This document shows, in pieces, positions 9,058 through 17,640 of a DNA stretch of 64,000 nucleotides. Source of the stretch: Rhodospirillaceae bacterium UBA1479 (GTDB lineage: Bacteria; Pseudomonadota; Alphaproteobacteria; Rhodospirillales; Casp-alpha2). Within the stretch, counting starts at the first letter, position 1; each line of letters begins with the position of its first letter. A program made the position numbers and the translations under genes. A model generated the notes under the pieces. The model searched no databases and was not told where the DNA came from. It saw nothing but the letters and a program-made list of their open reading frames with translations. Location of the stretch: contig DCRZ01000001.1 of assembly GCA_002325375.1 (NCBI GenBank), positions 124,001-188,000 on the forward strand, written 5' to 3'.

Positions 9058-9546
9058 ATGAAAAAAGCGATCATCATCTTCTTCACCGGCGGATTTTTAG
9101 GCGTTTTCGCCGGGGTCGCCCTCGGCATCTTCGCTTACCCTTATATTTTCCTGGCCGATGTCGTGGCCCAGGAAGCCGCCCCCGCGGATGCGGTCACTGC
9201 CAAGGTCGCCACGGGCAGGTTCATTCACGCCAACCCGTCCGACCCCATCCATTACGGAAAAGGCGGGGTCACGGTCTACCATCGCGCCGTGCGCCTGGAA
9301 CCGGATTTCGAGGTCGGCCCCGGCCCCAAGTACCACGTCTATCTGGTGCCCCTCGATACGGTGACGCCGGACACCGAGATCGATAAGACCATGTTCGTGG
9401 ACTTAGGGAGACTCCGCGCCTTCAAGGGCAGCCAGAACTTCAACATCCCCAAGGGCCTGGACCTCAAGGCTTACGGCCATGTGGTCATTTGGTGCGAACA
9501 GTTCGGGGTTTTGATCTCGCCGGCGAAGCTCAGTTTCAACAACTGA
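9058..9546 (+). CDS. membrane-anchored DM13 domain protein
   Basis: A 162-residue protein with an N-terminal hydrophobic helix (about 4-33, signal anchor or uncleaved signal) and an exported DM13 domain (about 50-160). The domain ends with YGHVVIWCEQFGVLISPA, in which Cys146 is the conserved cysteine that led to a proposed redox role for DM13 proteins. ATG 9058 follows GGAGGGCGCC; starts further upstream would overlap the phosphoesterase and lack a signal sequence. The gene ends convergently with ectC 54 bases away. Function in bacteria is poorly known. Confidence 0.75.
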   Translation: MKKAIIIFFTGGFLGVFAGVALGIFAYPYIFLADVVAQEAAPADAVTAKVATGRFIHANPSDPIHYGKGGVTVYHRAVRLEPDFEVGPGPKYHVYLVPLDTVTPDTEIDKTMFVDLGRLRAFKGSQNFNIPKGLDLKAYGHVVIWCEQFGVLISPAKLSFNN

Positions 9547-9600
9547 CGCCTGGGCGGGAGGGCCGCTTTTGGCCCATCGCCGCCATTGGCGCAGGAGAGG

Positions 9601-9987
9601 TCATTCGGTCAGGGCTGGGTACACGCCGTCCTCATCATGCACCTCCAGGCCCGTCAAGGGCGGGTTGAAGGTGCAGATCATGCGCATCTCTTCTTCGGCG
9701 CGCAGCAAGTGCTTTTCATTGCCGTTGAGAGCGTAGAGCGTACCTGCCTCGATGGGGTATGTGGGGCCATCGGGCAGCACCTCGATCTCGCCTTTGCCTT
9801 CAATGCAATAAACGGCTTCCAGGTGGTTTTTGTACCAGATCAGCGTTTCCGTTCCGGCGTGGATCAAGGTGTCGTGCATGGAAAAGCCCATGCCGGCGTC
9901 GCGCAGGATCAGGCGGCGGCTGGTCCAAGTGCCGCCTTTGACTTCGTGCTCGGTGCCGAGCACGTCGTCGAGTTTCTTCACAATCAT
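9601..9987 (-). CDS. ectC: L-ectoine synthase EctC
   Basis: Cytosolic cupin enzyme that closes N-gamma-acetyl-L-2,4-diaminobutyrate to ectoine, the last step of compatible-solute synthesis. At 128 residues it is full length and begins with MIVKKLDDVLGTEHEVKGG. The segments ETLIWYKNHLEAVYCIEG and PIEAGTLYALNGNEKHLL carry the conserved metal and substrate residues of EctC. Third gene of ectABC, 17 bases after ectB. No ectD hydroxylase follows, so 5-hydroxyectoine is not expected from this locus. Confidence 0.97.
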   Translation of the reverse strand: MIVKKLDDVLGTEHEVKGGTWTSRRLILRDAGMGFSMHDTLIHAGTETLIWYKNHLEAVYCIEGKGEIEVLPDGPTYPIEAGTLYALNGNEKHLLRAEEEMRMICTFNPPLTGLEVHDEDGVYPALTE

Positions 9988-10004
9988 GTTTTATTGATCT
10001 TTCT

Positions 10005-11285
10005 TTAGGCGGCGTCCGTGGCGTTTTCAGAAGCACGCTTTTTGATGACACGTGCCGCGGCCTCGACCAGCGTTTGCAGCCCTTTTTCAAGGGTAAGGTC
10101 ATCGATCGTCAGCGGCGGCATGATCTTGGCGACCTGATCATCAACGCCGGCTGTTTCCATCACCAGACCGTTTTCAAACGCTTCTTGGCAAATGTCGACG
10201 GCAAGGCCTTCGTCTTCGCTGACCAGCCCCTGGATCATCCCACGTCCGCGAACGCGCAGGTTGGCTTCCGGATGGGCATCGACGATTTCGGAAAGACGTT
10301 CGCGGATGCGCCGCCCTTTGATGGCGACGTCTTCTTCCAGCACGCCGTCACGCCAGTAATCCAGGGCCTTGGCCGCCGATACGAAGGCCAGGTTATTGCC
10401 CCGGAACGTTCCGTTGTGTTCGCCGGGCTTCCAGATATCCAGGTCCGGACGGATCAGAACCAGCGCCATCGGCAGGCCCAATCCGCTGATGGCCTTGGAC
10501 AGGCAGATCAGGTCCGGCATGACGGCCGCGGGTTCGAAGCTGAAGAACGGACCGGTCCGCCCGCATCCCATCTGGATGTCGTCAACGATCATCAGGATGT
10601 CGTACTGGGTGCAGATGGCGCGCAGCCTGCGCAGCCATTTCCAACCGGCGAGGTTGATGCCGCCCTCGCCCTGGACCGTTTCGACGATTACGGCGGCGGG
10701 CATGTCGATGCCGCTGCCTGCGTCCTTCAATGTCTTTTCAAAGTAATCGAGCGTATCGACGTCTTTGCCCATATAGCCGTCAAAAGGCATGGTGGTGACG
10801 TTGTTCAGCGGCATGCCGGCGCCCGCGCGCTTGGATGCGTTGCCGGTCAAGGCCAGCGCCCCCGCCGTCATGCCGTGGAAGGCATTGGTGAAGCTCACCA
10901 CGTTGGTGCGGCCGGTGACCTTGCGCGCAAGCTTGAGCGCGCTTTCCACCGCATTGGTGCCGGTGGGGCCGGGGAACTGGATTTTGTAGTCCATCCCGCG
11001 CGGCTTCAAGATCACCTCATGGAAGGTCTTGAGGAACGTTTCCTTGGCTTCGGTCCCCATATCAAGGCCGTGCAGGATGCCGTCTTCGGCCATGTAATCC
11101 ATGACGGCTTCTTTAAGCTCAGCATTGTTATGGCCGTAGTTCAGCACGCCGGCACCGGCGAAAAAGTCGATGTACTGCGTGCCGTCCTTGTCAATCAGGT
11201 TGGCGTTCTTGGCCTTGGCGAAAACCGTGGGGAAGCTGCGAATATAGCCACGGACATTGGACTCATGTTTTTCGAAGGTTTTCAT
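10005..11285 (-). CDS. ectB: diaminobutyrate-2-oxoglutarate transaminase EctB
   Basis: PLP-dependent aminotransferase (class III) that converts aspartate semialdehyde to L-2,4-diaminobutyrate with glutamate as donor, first step of the ectoine pathway. The 426 residues match EctB length. The Schiff-base lysine is Lys264 in CLSKAISGLG, the cofactor aspartate lies in IVDDIQMGCGRTG, and PGPTGTNAVESALKLAR is the phosphate-binding region. It lies between ectA (13-base gap) and ectC (17-base gap). The ATG is at 11285, preceded by a GAGGATTACCCG ribosome site. Confidence 0.97.
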   Translation of the reverse strand: MKTFEKHESNVRGYIRSFPTVFAKAKNANLIDKDGTQYIDFFAGAGVLNYGHNNAELKEAVMDYMAEDGILHGLDMGTEAKETFLKTFHEVILKPRGMDYKIQFPGPTGTNAVESALKLARKVTGRTNVVSFTNAFHGMTAGALALTGNASKRAGAGMPLNNVTTMPFDGYMGKDVDTLDYFEKTLKDAGSGIDMPAAVIVETVQGEGGINLAGWKWLRRLRAICTQYDILMIVDDIQMGCGRTGPFFSFEPAAVMPDLICLSKAISGLGLPMALVLIRPDLDIWKPGEHNGTFRGNNLAFVSAAKALDYWRDGVLEEDVAIKGRRIRERLSEIVDAHPEANLRVRGRGMIQGLVSEDEGLAVDICQEAFENGLVMETAGVDDQVAKIMPPLTIDDLTLEKGLQTLVEAAARVIKKRASENATDAA

Positions 11286-11298
11286 CGGGTAATCCTCG

Positions 11299-11907
11299 TT
11301 AGGTAATGTCAGAGATGGGGGAAATCACGTAGAGGTCTTCCGCCTCGTGACCATGACCATCGGGGAAATCGGCGGCGGTGAAGCCGGTGCGAACATCCAA
11401 TTCGGCATTACGGCTTTTGGCGAAAGCCGCGAACAGCGCGGCGGAGGCCTTGTTTGACGGGGTCACCGTGGCTTCCATGGTGCGCACGCCTGCGTTTTCT
11501 TCTCGCGCGAGCAGATTGTCGAACATCCGTTTTGCGATGCCGAGGCCGCGAAAATCCGACAACACGGCCACTTGCCAGACAAACAGGACATCCGGGCGCG
11601 ACGGAATGCGGTGGGCCATGACGAATCCGGCGGGTTTTCCATAAACCTCGGCAATCGCACAGGTGCTTTGGAAGTGGCGTCCCGCCATCATGTATGCGTA
11701 AGGGGAATTCAGGTCCAAGCCGTCCGCGTCGCGCGCCAGTTCCCACATCAACGCACCCTCGTCCAAGGACGGCGCACGTATACCAACACCATCAACGTCA
11801 AGTAGGGCTTCAGTGGCGGCGACTTTGGCCTGATATGGCGCAAGGGAGCCCCCGCCGTTGCGAGTCGAAGGATCCGAGGGTTCTGGTGTCAGTGCTTGGT
11901 CGGGCAT
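11299..11907 (-). CDS. ectA: L-2,4-diaminobutyrate acetyltransferase EctA
   Basis: GNAT-fold enzyme that acetylates the gamma-amino group of diaminobutyrate. The 202-residue protein has the acetyl-CoA-binding turn DFRGLGIAKRMFDNLL and the EctA signature DLNSPYAYMMAGRHFQSTCA; the first 35 residues are a variable Pro/Ser-rich tail. ATG 11907 follows ACAGGAAAAATTC. First gene of ectABC. No dedicated aspartokinase (ask_ect) and no MarR-type EctR lie next to it, unlike many alphaproteobacterial loci. A strong double hairpin ends only about 40 bases upstream of the start. Confidence 0.96.
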   Translation of the reverse strand: MPDQALTPEPSDPSTRNGGGSLAPYQAKVAATEALLDVDGVGIRAPSLDEGALMWELARDADGLDLNSPYAYMMAGRHFQSTCAIAEVYGKPAGFVMAHRIPSRPDVLFVWQVAVLSDFRGLGIAKRMFDNLLAREENAGVRTMEATVTPSNKASAALFAAFAKSRNAELDVRTGFTAADFPDGHGHEAEDLYVISPISDIT

Positions 11908-11946
11908 GAATTTTTCCTGTTATTTTTGCTGGCGATATGAACGTAC

Positions 11947-12007
11947 AAAAAGAACCGTGCTCACGAACGTGAGCACGCCGGTTCGGTTGCCGGCCCAAAG
12001 GGCCGGC
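11947..12007 (-). terminator. tandem hairpins with T-run upstream of ectA
   Basis: Read on the minus strand, a GC-rich stem (GCCGGCCC / GGGCCGGC, 12007-11989) is followed by a second stem with perfect 9-base arms CGTGCTCAC / GTGAGCACG (11956-11977), extended by GAACC/GGTTC, and then TTTTT at 11951-11947. This has the form of a rho-independent terminator. It would end the small gene at 12020-12211, or act as an attenuator for ectABC if transcription starts further upstream. Confidence 0.75.
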
Positions 12008-12019
12008 TGGTGTTCGGTA

Positions 12020-12211
12020 CTAGACCTGGAAGGGGATCAGATGTTCGGAATCCGGCATGGCGTATTTGCCAATGAACACCCAGGTTGGAGCGACGGTGCT
12101 GCGAACGCACTGAGGCACCTCTGCGGCTTGTTTGCGCAGGGCGTTAACCTCATTTTTAGCGATAAGCTCAATCACTGTGGGTGCTGAAATCGTTTTCAAA
12201 CATCGGGCCAA
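12020..12211 (-). CDS. possible small protein upstream of ectA, function unknown
   Basis: Low-certainty 63-codon reading frame with a TTG start at 12211 behind AGTAGGGTT. The product (begins MARCLKTISAPTV) has no recognised domain, no membrane helix and three prolines near its end. Support comes mainly from position: its TAG stop is 13 bases before a tandem hairpin plus T-run on the same strand, as expected for a short expressed gene. The surrounding 500 bases (11908-12406) are less GC-rich than the flanking genes and otherwise hold only that hairpin pair and the operator of the next gene. Confidence 0.35.
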   Translation of the reverse strand: MARCLKTISAPTVIELIAKNEVNALRKQAAEVPQCVRSTVAPTWVFIGKYAMPDSEHLIPFQV

Positions 12212-12389
12212 ACCCTACTGATTTTATCGGAAATGTCAAATGACGGCCCCGTGACACGGGCTGCCGGCACTGATAAACGGCTGTTTCCGGCTATAATCAG
12301 CTGTATTCGGGGCCTGACGAATGGTTCTGCTGATTTCAGGGTAAAGTGCCTTCCGCGGGCAAAGCGACGCTTCCAATCTTGAAAACAGA

Positions 12390-12401
12390 ATTGTATACAA
12401 T
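12390..12401. promoter_or_regulatory. palindromic operator ATTGTATACAAT (GntR-like), copy 1
   Basis: A perfect 12-base palindrome placed 6-17 bases before the ATG of the acyl-CoA dehydrogenase gene. Near-identical sites occur at three other catabolic promoters in this window (20891, 24857, 44227). Form and spacing resemble operators of FadR/VanR-type GntR repressors. Its overlap with the ribosome-binding region suggests repression. Confidence 0.65.
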
Positions 12402-12406
12402 CGGCC

Positions 12407-13564
12407 ATGAATTTCGAACTCACCGAAGAACAGCGTTTGTTTCAGGACGCGGTCGGCGCCTTTGCCCGGGATCACCTGGCCGAGGGCGCCCTTGAACGCG
12501 CGCATGCGGGGGAATACCCGCGTGACGTTGCCAAGCTCATGGCTGAAAACGGCCTGTTGGGCATCACCATCGCGGAACAGGACGGCGGCCAGGGCGGCAG
12601 CCTGATGGACGCGGTCATCGCGATTCAAGAAGTGGCGATGCATTGTCCGCGCTCCGCCGACGTGATCCAGGCCGGCAGCTTCGGCGCGATCCGGGTGCTG
12701 GCGGCCTATGGCACGCCGGACCAGAAGGAACGCTATCTGAAGCCGCTGCTGGCGGGCGAAACCCTGATCGCCGTCGGCATGACGGAGCCCGATGCCGGCT
12801 CCGCCGTGACCGAGCTGCGCACCACGGCGACGCCGGACGGCGAGGGCCTACGCATCAACGGCCAGAAATGCTTCACCAGCCATTCGCCGGAGGCCGACGT
12901 ATTCCTGGTCTACGTGCGCTTCGGTCCGGGCGTGGGCGGCATCGGCTCGGTGCTGATCCCGCGTGACGCGGAAGGCCTGGAATTCGGCAAGCCGACGCCG
13001 TTCCTGGGCGGCGACGACTGGGCGCCCATGTTCTTCACCGACCTTTACGTTCCGCCGGAAAACATCCTGCTGCGCGAAGGCGGGTTCAAGAAACAGATCG
13101 CGGGCTTCAACGTGGAGCGCATCGGCAACACGGCGCGCTCCCTGGCGCTCGGCCGCTTGGCCTTCGAGACGGCCAAGGAACACGCCAAGACCCGCAAGCA
13201 ATTCGACCGGCCCTTGGCCGAATTCCAGGGCCTGCAATGGAAGTTCGCGGAAATGCAGATCAAGCTCGACGCCGGGCAACTGCTGCTGTACCGCGCCGCG
13301 GTGAACGCCGACAACGGTTTCCCCTCGGCCCAGGAAACGGCCATCGCCAAGGCGTTCTGTAACGAGGCCGGGCATTGGATCTCGTCGGAGGCCCTGCAGG
13401 TCATGGGCGGCATGGGATACAGCCAGGACTCGATCGTCGAATACTGCTTCCGCCGCACGCGGGGCTGGATGATCGCCGGCGGGTCCATCGAAATCCTCAA
13501 GAACCGCATCGCCGAGGGAGTGTTCGACACCCGGTTCTCGCAGCGTCCCCCAAAAGCGAAATGA
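12407..13564 (+). CDS. acyl-CoA dehydrogenase family protein
   Basis: FAD flavoprotein of 385 residues that should oxidise an acyl-CoA at the alpha-beta bond and pass electrons to ETF. N-, middle and C-terminal ACAD domains are all present; VGMTEPDAGSAVTELRT is the middle-domain signature and KTRKQFDRPLAEFQGLQW the C-domain FAD region. At the usual catalytic-Glu position near the C-terminus (YEGT-type motif) this protein reads AGGS, as in isovaleryl/long-chain types that place the base elsewhere. It is 10 bases upstream of an NDP-forming acyl-CoA synthetase, so the pair probably activates and oxidises one organic acid. The substrate is unknown. Confidence 0.88.
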   Translation: MNFELTEEQRLFQDAVGAFARDHLAEGALERAHAGEYPRDVAKLMAENGLLGITIAEQDGGQGGSLMDAVIAIQEVAMHCPRSADVIQAGSFGAIRVLAAYGTPDQKERYLKPLLAGETLIAVGMTEPDAGSAVTELRTTATPDGEGLRINGQKCFTSHSPEADVFLVYVRFGPGVGGIGSVLIPRDAEGLEFGKPTPFLGGDDWAPMFFTDLYVPPENILLREGGFKKQIAGFNVERIGNTARSLALGRLAFETAKEHAKTRKQFDRPLAEFQGLQWKFAEMQIKLDAGQLLLYRAAVNADNGFPSAQETAIAKAFCNEAGHWISSEALQVMGGMGYSQDSIVEYCFRRTRGWMIAGGSIEILKNRIAEGVFDTRFSQRPPKAK

Positions 13565-13574
13565 CCAAAGCCAA

Positions 13575-15650
13575 ATGAGCGACAACGCGACCCTGGTCCG
13601 GGCCCTGTTCACGCCCCGGGCCGTGGCCCTGATCGGCGCCTCGGCGGACCCCACGAAAAACTCCGGCCGGCCGCAGCGGTTCCTCAAAGCCCACGGCTAT
13701 ACCGGCGACGTCTATCCCATCAACCCGGGCCGGGACGAGGTTCAAGGCGTGCCCGCGTTCAAGTCCGTCGCCGACGTTCCGGGCCCGGTCGACCACGCCT
13801 TTGTCATGGTCCCAGCCAAGCATGTCGAGGACGCCATCCGGGACTGCGGGGCCAAGGGTGTGCCGGTCGCGACGATCTATTCCGACGGCTTCGCCGAAAC
13901 GGGCGACGAAGGCCGCAAGATGCAGGAACGCCTGGTCGCCACGGCGCGCAAGGCCGGCGTGCGCCTGATCGGCCCCAATTCCATGGGCGTCATTCATCCG
14001 GCGTCCTCGCTGACCCTGTCCGTCAACGCGGTGCTGGAGATGGAAGGGATCAAGCCGGGCGGCCTGTCCCTGATCTCCCAGAGCGGCACCATTCTGGGCA
14101 CGTTGTTGTCGCGAGGCGCGGCGCGCGGCATCGGCTTCGCCCGCATGATCGGCGTCGGCAACGAAAGCGACCTGGGCGTGGGCGAACTGGTTGACCTGCT
14201 GGTCGACGATCCGGAAACCAAGGCGATCCTGCTGTTCATCGAAGCCGTGCGCGACGGGGACGTTCTGGCTGCCGCATCGCGCCGCGCGTTTGCGGCCGGC
14301 AAGCCGGTGATCGCCTATAAGCTCGGCCGCTCCGACGCGGGGCGGGAACTGGCGCTCAGCCATTCCGGGGCCATCGCCGGCCCGGCCAAGGCGGCGGATG
14401 CCTATTTCAAGGCCCACGCCATCGCGCGCGTCGAAATGCTGGAAGGCCTTTTGGAATCCCCACCCCTGTTCCTGGGCCATCCGCCCGCGAAAGGAAAACG
14501 CGTCGCCGTGGTCACCACCACGGGCGGCGGGGCGGCCTCTGTCGCCGACCGCCTGGGCTTGCTGGGGGCGACCCTGGTGCCGGCACCCGACAGCGTGCGC
14601 GAAGCGCTGCGCGGACATGGCCTGGAAATCGGCCGCGGTCCCCTGGTCGACCTGACCATGGCGGGCACGCGGGAAGGGGTCTACGGCGCGGCGCTGGAAC
14701 AGCTTCTGGCGGCGGACGAGATCGATGCCGTGGTCACGGTCGTCGGCTCCTCCGGCCAGTTCAAGCCGGAACTGGCCGTGGCCCCCATCGTCGAACATGC
14801 GGCGGGCGCAAGCAAACCCGTGGCGGCCTTCATCGCCCCCCAGGCGGACAAGTCCCTGGCTTTGTTGCAGGACGCCGGGATCGCCAACTTCCGCACGCCG
14901 GAAGCCTGCGCCGATGCGGTCATGGCCTTCCTCAACCGCAGTGCGCCGCGCGCGATACCCGAGGTCGATACCTACGCCAAGGAAAAGGCCGACGGTTTGG
15001 CGTCCCGCGCCCCGGCGGCGCTGCTGAACGAGCGCGAGGCGTCCTTGGTGTTCGAGGCCCTGGGCCTGCCCATCGCCCCGGCCCAGGTCATCATGTCCCC
15101 GGGCGAGCCCGTCGCCGTGCCGTTTCCGGTCGCGGTCAAGGTGCTGGCCCGCGACATTCAGCACAAGACGGAACGCGGCCTGGTGCGCCTCGGCATCGAC
15201 ACGCCCGAAGGGGTGTGGGGCGCGGCGGAACAGCTGCTGGCCGAGGTGCCGGAGGCCGAGGGTATTCTGGTGCAATCCATGGCCCAGGGCGTGATCGGCG
15301 AGGTCATCGCCGGATACCGCCTGGACCAGGAAGCGGGCCCCATCGTGCTGGTCGGCCCCGGCGGGGTGATGGCCGAGGTCTATGACGATGCCGCCGTGCG
15401 CACGGCCCCGGTCGACGAGGCCGAGGCCATGGCCATGATCCAGGAGGTCAAGGGACTGGCCCCGATCCGGGGGTTCCGGGGCAAGCCGGCGGGAGACCTG
15501 AAGGCTTTGGCCAAGGCCGTCGCGGCCATGTCCAACCTGGCCGTGCTCGACACGCCGGTGCTGGAAGCCGAGATCAATCCTCTGATGGTCCGGGGCGAGG
15601 GGCAGGGCGTCGTCGCCGTCGATGCGCTTCTGCGGCTCAAATCCAGCTAA
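13575..15650 (+). CDS. NDP-forming acyl-CoA synthetase (acetate-CoA ligase-like)
   Basis: A fused alpha-beta ADP-forming acyl-CoA synthetase of 691 residues. Order: CoA-binding Rossmann domain (about 8-135, ALIGASADPTKNSG), succinyl-CoA-ligase-like domains (about 150-450) with the phosphorylated His263 in ALSHSGAIAG, and a C-terminal ATP-grasp domain (about 475-690) with PFPVAVKVLARDIQHKTE. It makes or uses an acyl-CoA with a phosphohistidine intermediate. It follows the acyl-CoA dehydrogenase after 10 bases and shares its operator. Proteins of this type are often pimeloyl-, cinnamoyl- or feruloyl-CoA synthetases by annotation; the acid here is not known. Confidence 0.9.
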   Translation: MSDNATLVRALFTPRAVALIGASADPTKNSGRPQRFLKAHGYTGDVYPINPGRDEVQGVPAFKSVADVPGPVDHAFVMVPAKHVEDAIRDCGAKGVPVATIYSDGFAETGDEGRKMQERLVATARKAGVRLIGPNSMGVIHPASSLTLSVNAVLEMEGIKPGGLSLISQSGTILGTLLSRGAARGIGFARMIGVGNESDLGVGELVDLLVDDPETKAILLFIEAVRDGDVLAAASRRAFAAGKPVIAYKLGRSDAGRELALSHSGAIAGPAKAADAYFKAHAIARVEMLEGLLESPPLFLGHPPAKGKRVAVVTTTGGGAASVADRLGLLGATLVPAPDSVREALRGHGLEIGRGPLVDLTMAGTREGVYGAALEQLLAADEIDAVVTVVGSSGQFKPELAVAPIVEHAAGASKPVAAFIAPQADKSLALLQDAGIANFRTPEACADAVMAFLNRSAPRAIPEVDTYAKEKADGLASRAPAALLNEREASLVFEALGLPIAPAQVIMSPGEPVAVPFPVAVKVLARDIQHKTERGLVRLGIDTPEGVWGAAEQLLAEVPEAEGILVQSMAQGVIGEVIAGYRLDQEAGPIVLVGPGGVMAEVYDDAAVRTAPVDEAEAMAMIQEVKGLAPIRGFRGKPAGDLKALAKAVAAMSNLAVLDTPVLEAEINPLMVRGEGQGVVAVDALLRLKSS

Positions 15651-15760
15651 GCCTGCCTTTAGCTAAGCTCGCTTTGAACGGTCATCGGATCGGCGTATCC
15701 TTGGCGGCAATAAAGTGCCGATAAGGCCGATTGGGAAAAGCAGGTGCAGGGAGGCACCCC

Positions 15761-16129
15761 ATGACCAGCCAACAGAACGATATCGAACGCCGCCACGCAA
15801 GTGCCCGCATGAGCCAGATCGCCGCCACCGCCGATACGGTCTATCTGGCCGGGCAGGTTGCCACGGGGGCGGCCCGGGGCGCCAGCGTCGCCGACCAGAC
15901 GCGGGAAATCCTCGGCAACATCGATGCCTATCTGGCCGAGATGGGCACGGACAAGTCGCGCATTCTGCAGGCCCAGATCTGGCTCAGCGACATGGCCTGT
16001 TTCGCCGAAATGAATGAAGTATGGGACGCCTGGGTCGACCCCAAGGCGACACCCGTGCGCGCCTGCGTGCAGGCGGCCCTGGCCTCGCCCGATTGGAAGG
16101 TCGAGATCATGGTGACGGCAGCGCGGTAA
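15761..16129 (+). CDS. RidA family protein (YjgF/YER057c/UK114)
   Basis: A 122-residue RidA-fold protein. Family members hydrolyse reactive enamine/imine intermediates released by PLP enzymes, or act in specific catabolic steps. DTVYLAGQVATG and the C-terminal PVRACVQAALASPDWKVEI match the family, with the ligand-binding Arg in VRACVQA. ATG 15761 is used because of the CAGGGAGGCACCCC site; an upstream in-frame start at 15731 has none. Position after the acyl-CoA synthetase gives little clue. Confidence 0.88.
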   Translation: MTSQQNDIERRHASARMSQIAATADTVYLAGQVATGAARGASVADQTREILGNIDAYLAEMGTDKSRILQAQIWLSDMACFAEMNEVWDAWVDPKATPVRACVQAALASPDWKVEIMVTAAR

Positions 16130-16142
16130 GAATTTTGATTTG

Positions 16143-16296
16143 AACCACAGAGGCGGTGAGGCGGTGAGAAGGGCATTGAGGATTTTTGGATCCCCGCCTT
16201 CGCGGGGATGACGGGATTGATTAGCCGCGCATCCTGTCATTCCCGCGTAAGCGGGAATCCAGGCTTTCTTCTCCCCGCCTCACGGTCTCTGTGGTT
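16143..16296. repeat. nested inverted-repeat element (REP/MITE-like)
   Basis: A 154-base intergenic element. Outer arms: 16143-16171 and the reverse complement of 16268-16296, about 29 bases with 3 differences, ending in perfect AACCACAGAG / CTCTGTGGTT. Inner arms: about 16188-16215 and 16233-16260, each itself a hairpin (ATCCCCGC-CTTC-GCGGGGAT at 16190-16209 and ATTCCCGC-GTAA-GCGGGAAT at 16239-16258), in opposite orientation to each other. It encodes no protein. Similar GCGGGAAT hairpins and CCACAGAG arms are widespread intergenic repeats in proteobacteria. No second copy was seen here. Confidence 0.8.
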
Positions 16297-16350
16297 ACCT
16301 TCCCTTGAAACTTTCGGATCAACCCCGGGCATTACGGAATTAAGACTAAG

Positions 16351-17616
16351 ATGACCATCACCAAACGCGCGGTTGTCGTGATCTGCGACGGCCTGCGGGC
16401 CGACATGATCACTCCCGACTGGACCCCCAACCTGTGGCGGCTGAAGGCGCGGTTCCGTTCCTTCGCCAATCACCGCAGCGTCTTTCCCTCGACCACGCGG
16501 ACCAACGCGGCGTCGCTCGCCACCGGCTGTTATCCGGCCCGTCACGGCCTGGAAGGCAACGCCATGGCCCTGGAAGAGGGCGGCCGGTTCGAGGTGCTGA
16601 GCGTCGGACCGCCGGGATTCCGCGACCGCCTGGAAAAGGCGCGGGGGCGGACCCTGACCATGCCGACCCTGGCCGAGCGGGTGACCGGCGCCGGCGGCCG
16701 GGCGGTGGTCTATTCCAACGTCTCGCCGGGCGCGGCCATGTTCCACGATCCGGACGGCCACGGCTTCATTTATCACCGCTCGTTCTCGCAAGGCCCCGGC
16801 CGCGCGACGCTGGACCCGTTGGGCATCGAGCATACGGCGGCCGGCGACACGGTTCTGACGGACCGTTTCCTGGACGAGGTGCTGATCCCCGGCGGGCCGG
16901 AATACGGCCTGATCTGGCAGTGCGAGCCCGACCATACCCAGCACGCGGTGAAGCTGGGATCGCCCGAGCATCTGGCGGTCATCGCCGCCGCCGACGCCAA
17001 CGCCGGGCGCATCGCCGACCGCGTCGAGGAACTGGACCCGACAGGGGAAAACATCCTGCTGCTGGTGGGCTCAGACCACGGGCACGAGACGACGACCGAA
17101 ATCGTCGATCTGGACGAGGTGCTGGTCGCGGCCGGCCTGAAGGACGGACCGGACAGCCGCGAGGTCGCCATCGCCCCCCAGGGCACGTCGGTGACGATCT
17201 ATCTGGCGCCCGAAGCCATGGAGCGGGAAGGGGCGATCGTCGCCTTCCTGATGGAACATCCGGCGGTCGGCGGTGTCGTCCACGGCGCCGACCTGGCCAA
17301 GCTGGGCATGCCCGTGGGCGAAGGGGTGCCGCGCATCGCCGTGACGGGCAAGGTCACCGATGCTGCGAACGAATTCGGGGTCAAGGGCGGGTCCGTCGCC
17401 TTCCAGGGCACGCTGAAGATTTCCAACAACCAGGGTTGCGGTCAGCACGGCGGCCTGGGCGCCTATGAACAGAGCCCCTTCGCCATGGCGCGGGGGCCGC
17501 TTTACCCGGGCGGCACGGAAAGCGGCGATCCGACCAGCACGGTTGATCTGGCGCCGACCATCCTGCGCCACTTGGGGCGGGACCACGCCGACATGGATGG
17601 CGCACCGCTGCCCTGA
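16351..17616 (+). CDS. alkaline-phosphatase-superfamily phosphodiesterase/pyrophosphatase
   Basis: A 421-residue protein of the type I phosphodiesterase / nucleotide pyrophosphatase branch. Metal Asp in VVICDGLRADMITPD, nucleophile Thr/Ser in VFPSTTRTNAAS near residue 50, DHG in VGSDHGHETTTE and a late His in CGQHGGLG match the family metal site. No signal peptide is evident, so it should act in the cytosol. It is followed after 24 bases by an NMT1-like binding protein and then an MFS permease, which suggests a salvage unit for a phosphorylated or phosphonate compound (inference). Confidence 0.8.
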   Translation: MTITKRAVVVICDGLRADMITPDWTPNLWRLKARFRSFANHRSVFPSTTRTNAASLATGCYPARHGLEGNAMALEEGGRFEVLSVGPPGFRDRLEKARGRTLTMPTLAERVTGAGGRAVVYSNVSPGAAMFHDPDGHGFIYHRSFSQGPGRATLDPLGIEHTAAGDTVLTDRFLDEVLIPGGPEYGLIWQCEPDHTQHAVKLGSPEHLAVIAAADANAGRIADRVEELDPTGENILLLVGSDHGHETTTEIVDLDEVLVAAGLKDGPDSREVAIAPQGTSVTIYLAPEAMEREGAIVAFLMEHPAVGGVVHGADLAKLGMPVGEGVPRIAVTGKVTDAANEFGVKGGSVAFQGTLKISNNQGCGQHGGLGAYEQSPFAMARGPLYPGGTESGDPTSTVDLAPTILRHLGRDHADMDGAPLP

Positions 17617-17640
17617 CCGCAGAGTCAAAGGAACGTCCAG

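Noticed and set aside
9560..9575. GGGCC-GCTTTT-GGCCC hairpin between the DM13 gene and ectC
   Set aside because: Only a 5-base stem with no T-run outside it; could help termination of the convergent genes but too weak to list.
13497..15275. Open frame of 592 codons on the minus strand
   Set aside because: Antisense to the NDP-forming acyl-CoA synthetase; composition typical of a shadow frame.
15643..15668. Direct repeat AGCTAAGC around the end of the acyl-CoA synthetase gene
   Set aside because: Short, two copies only, one inside the coding end; no sign of function.
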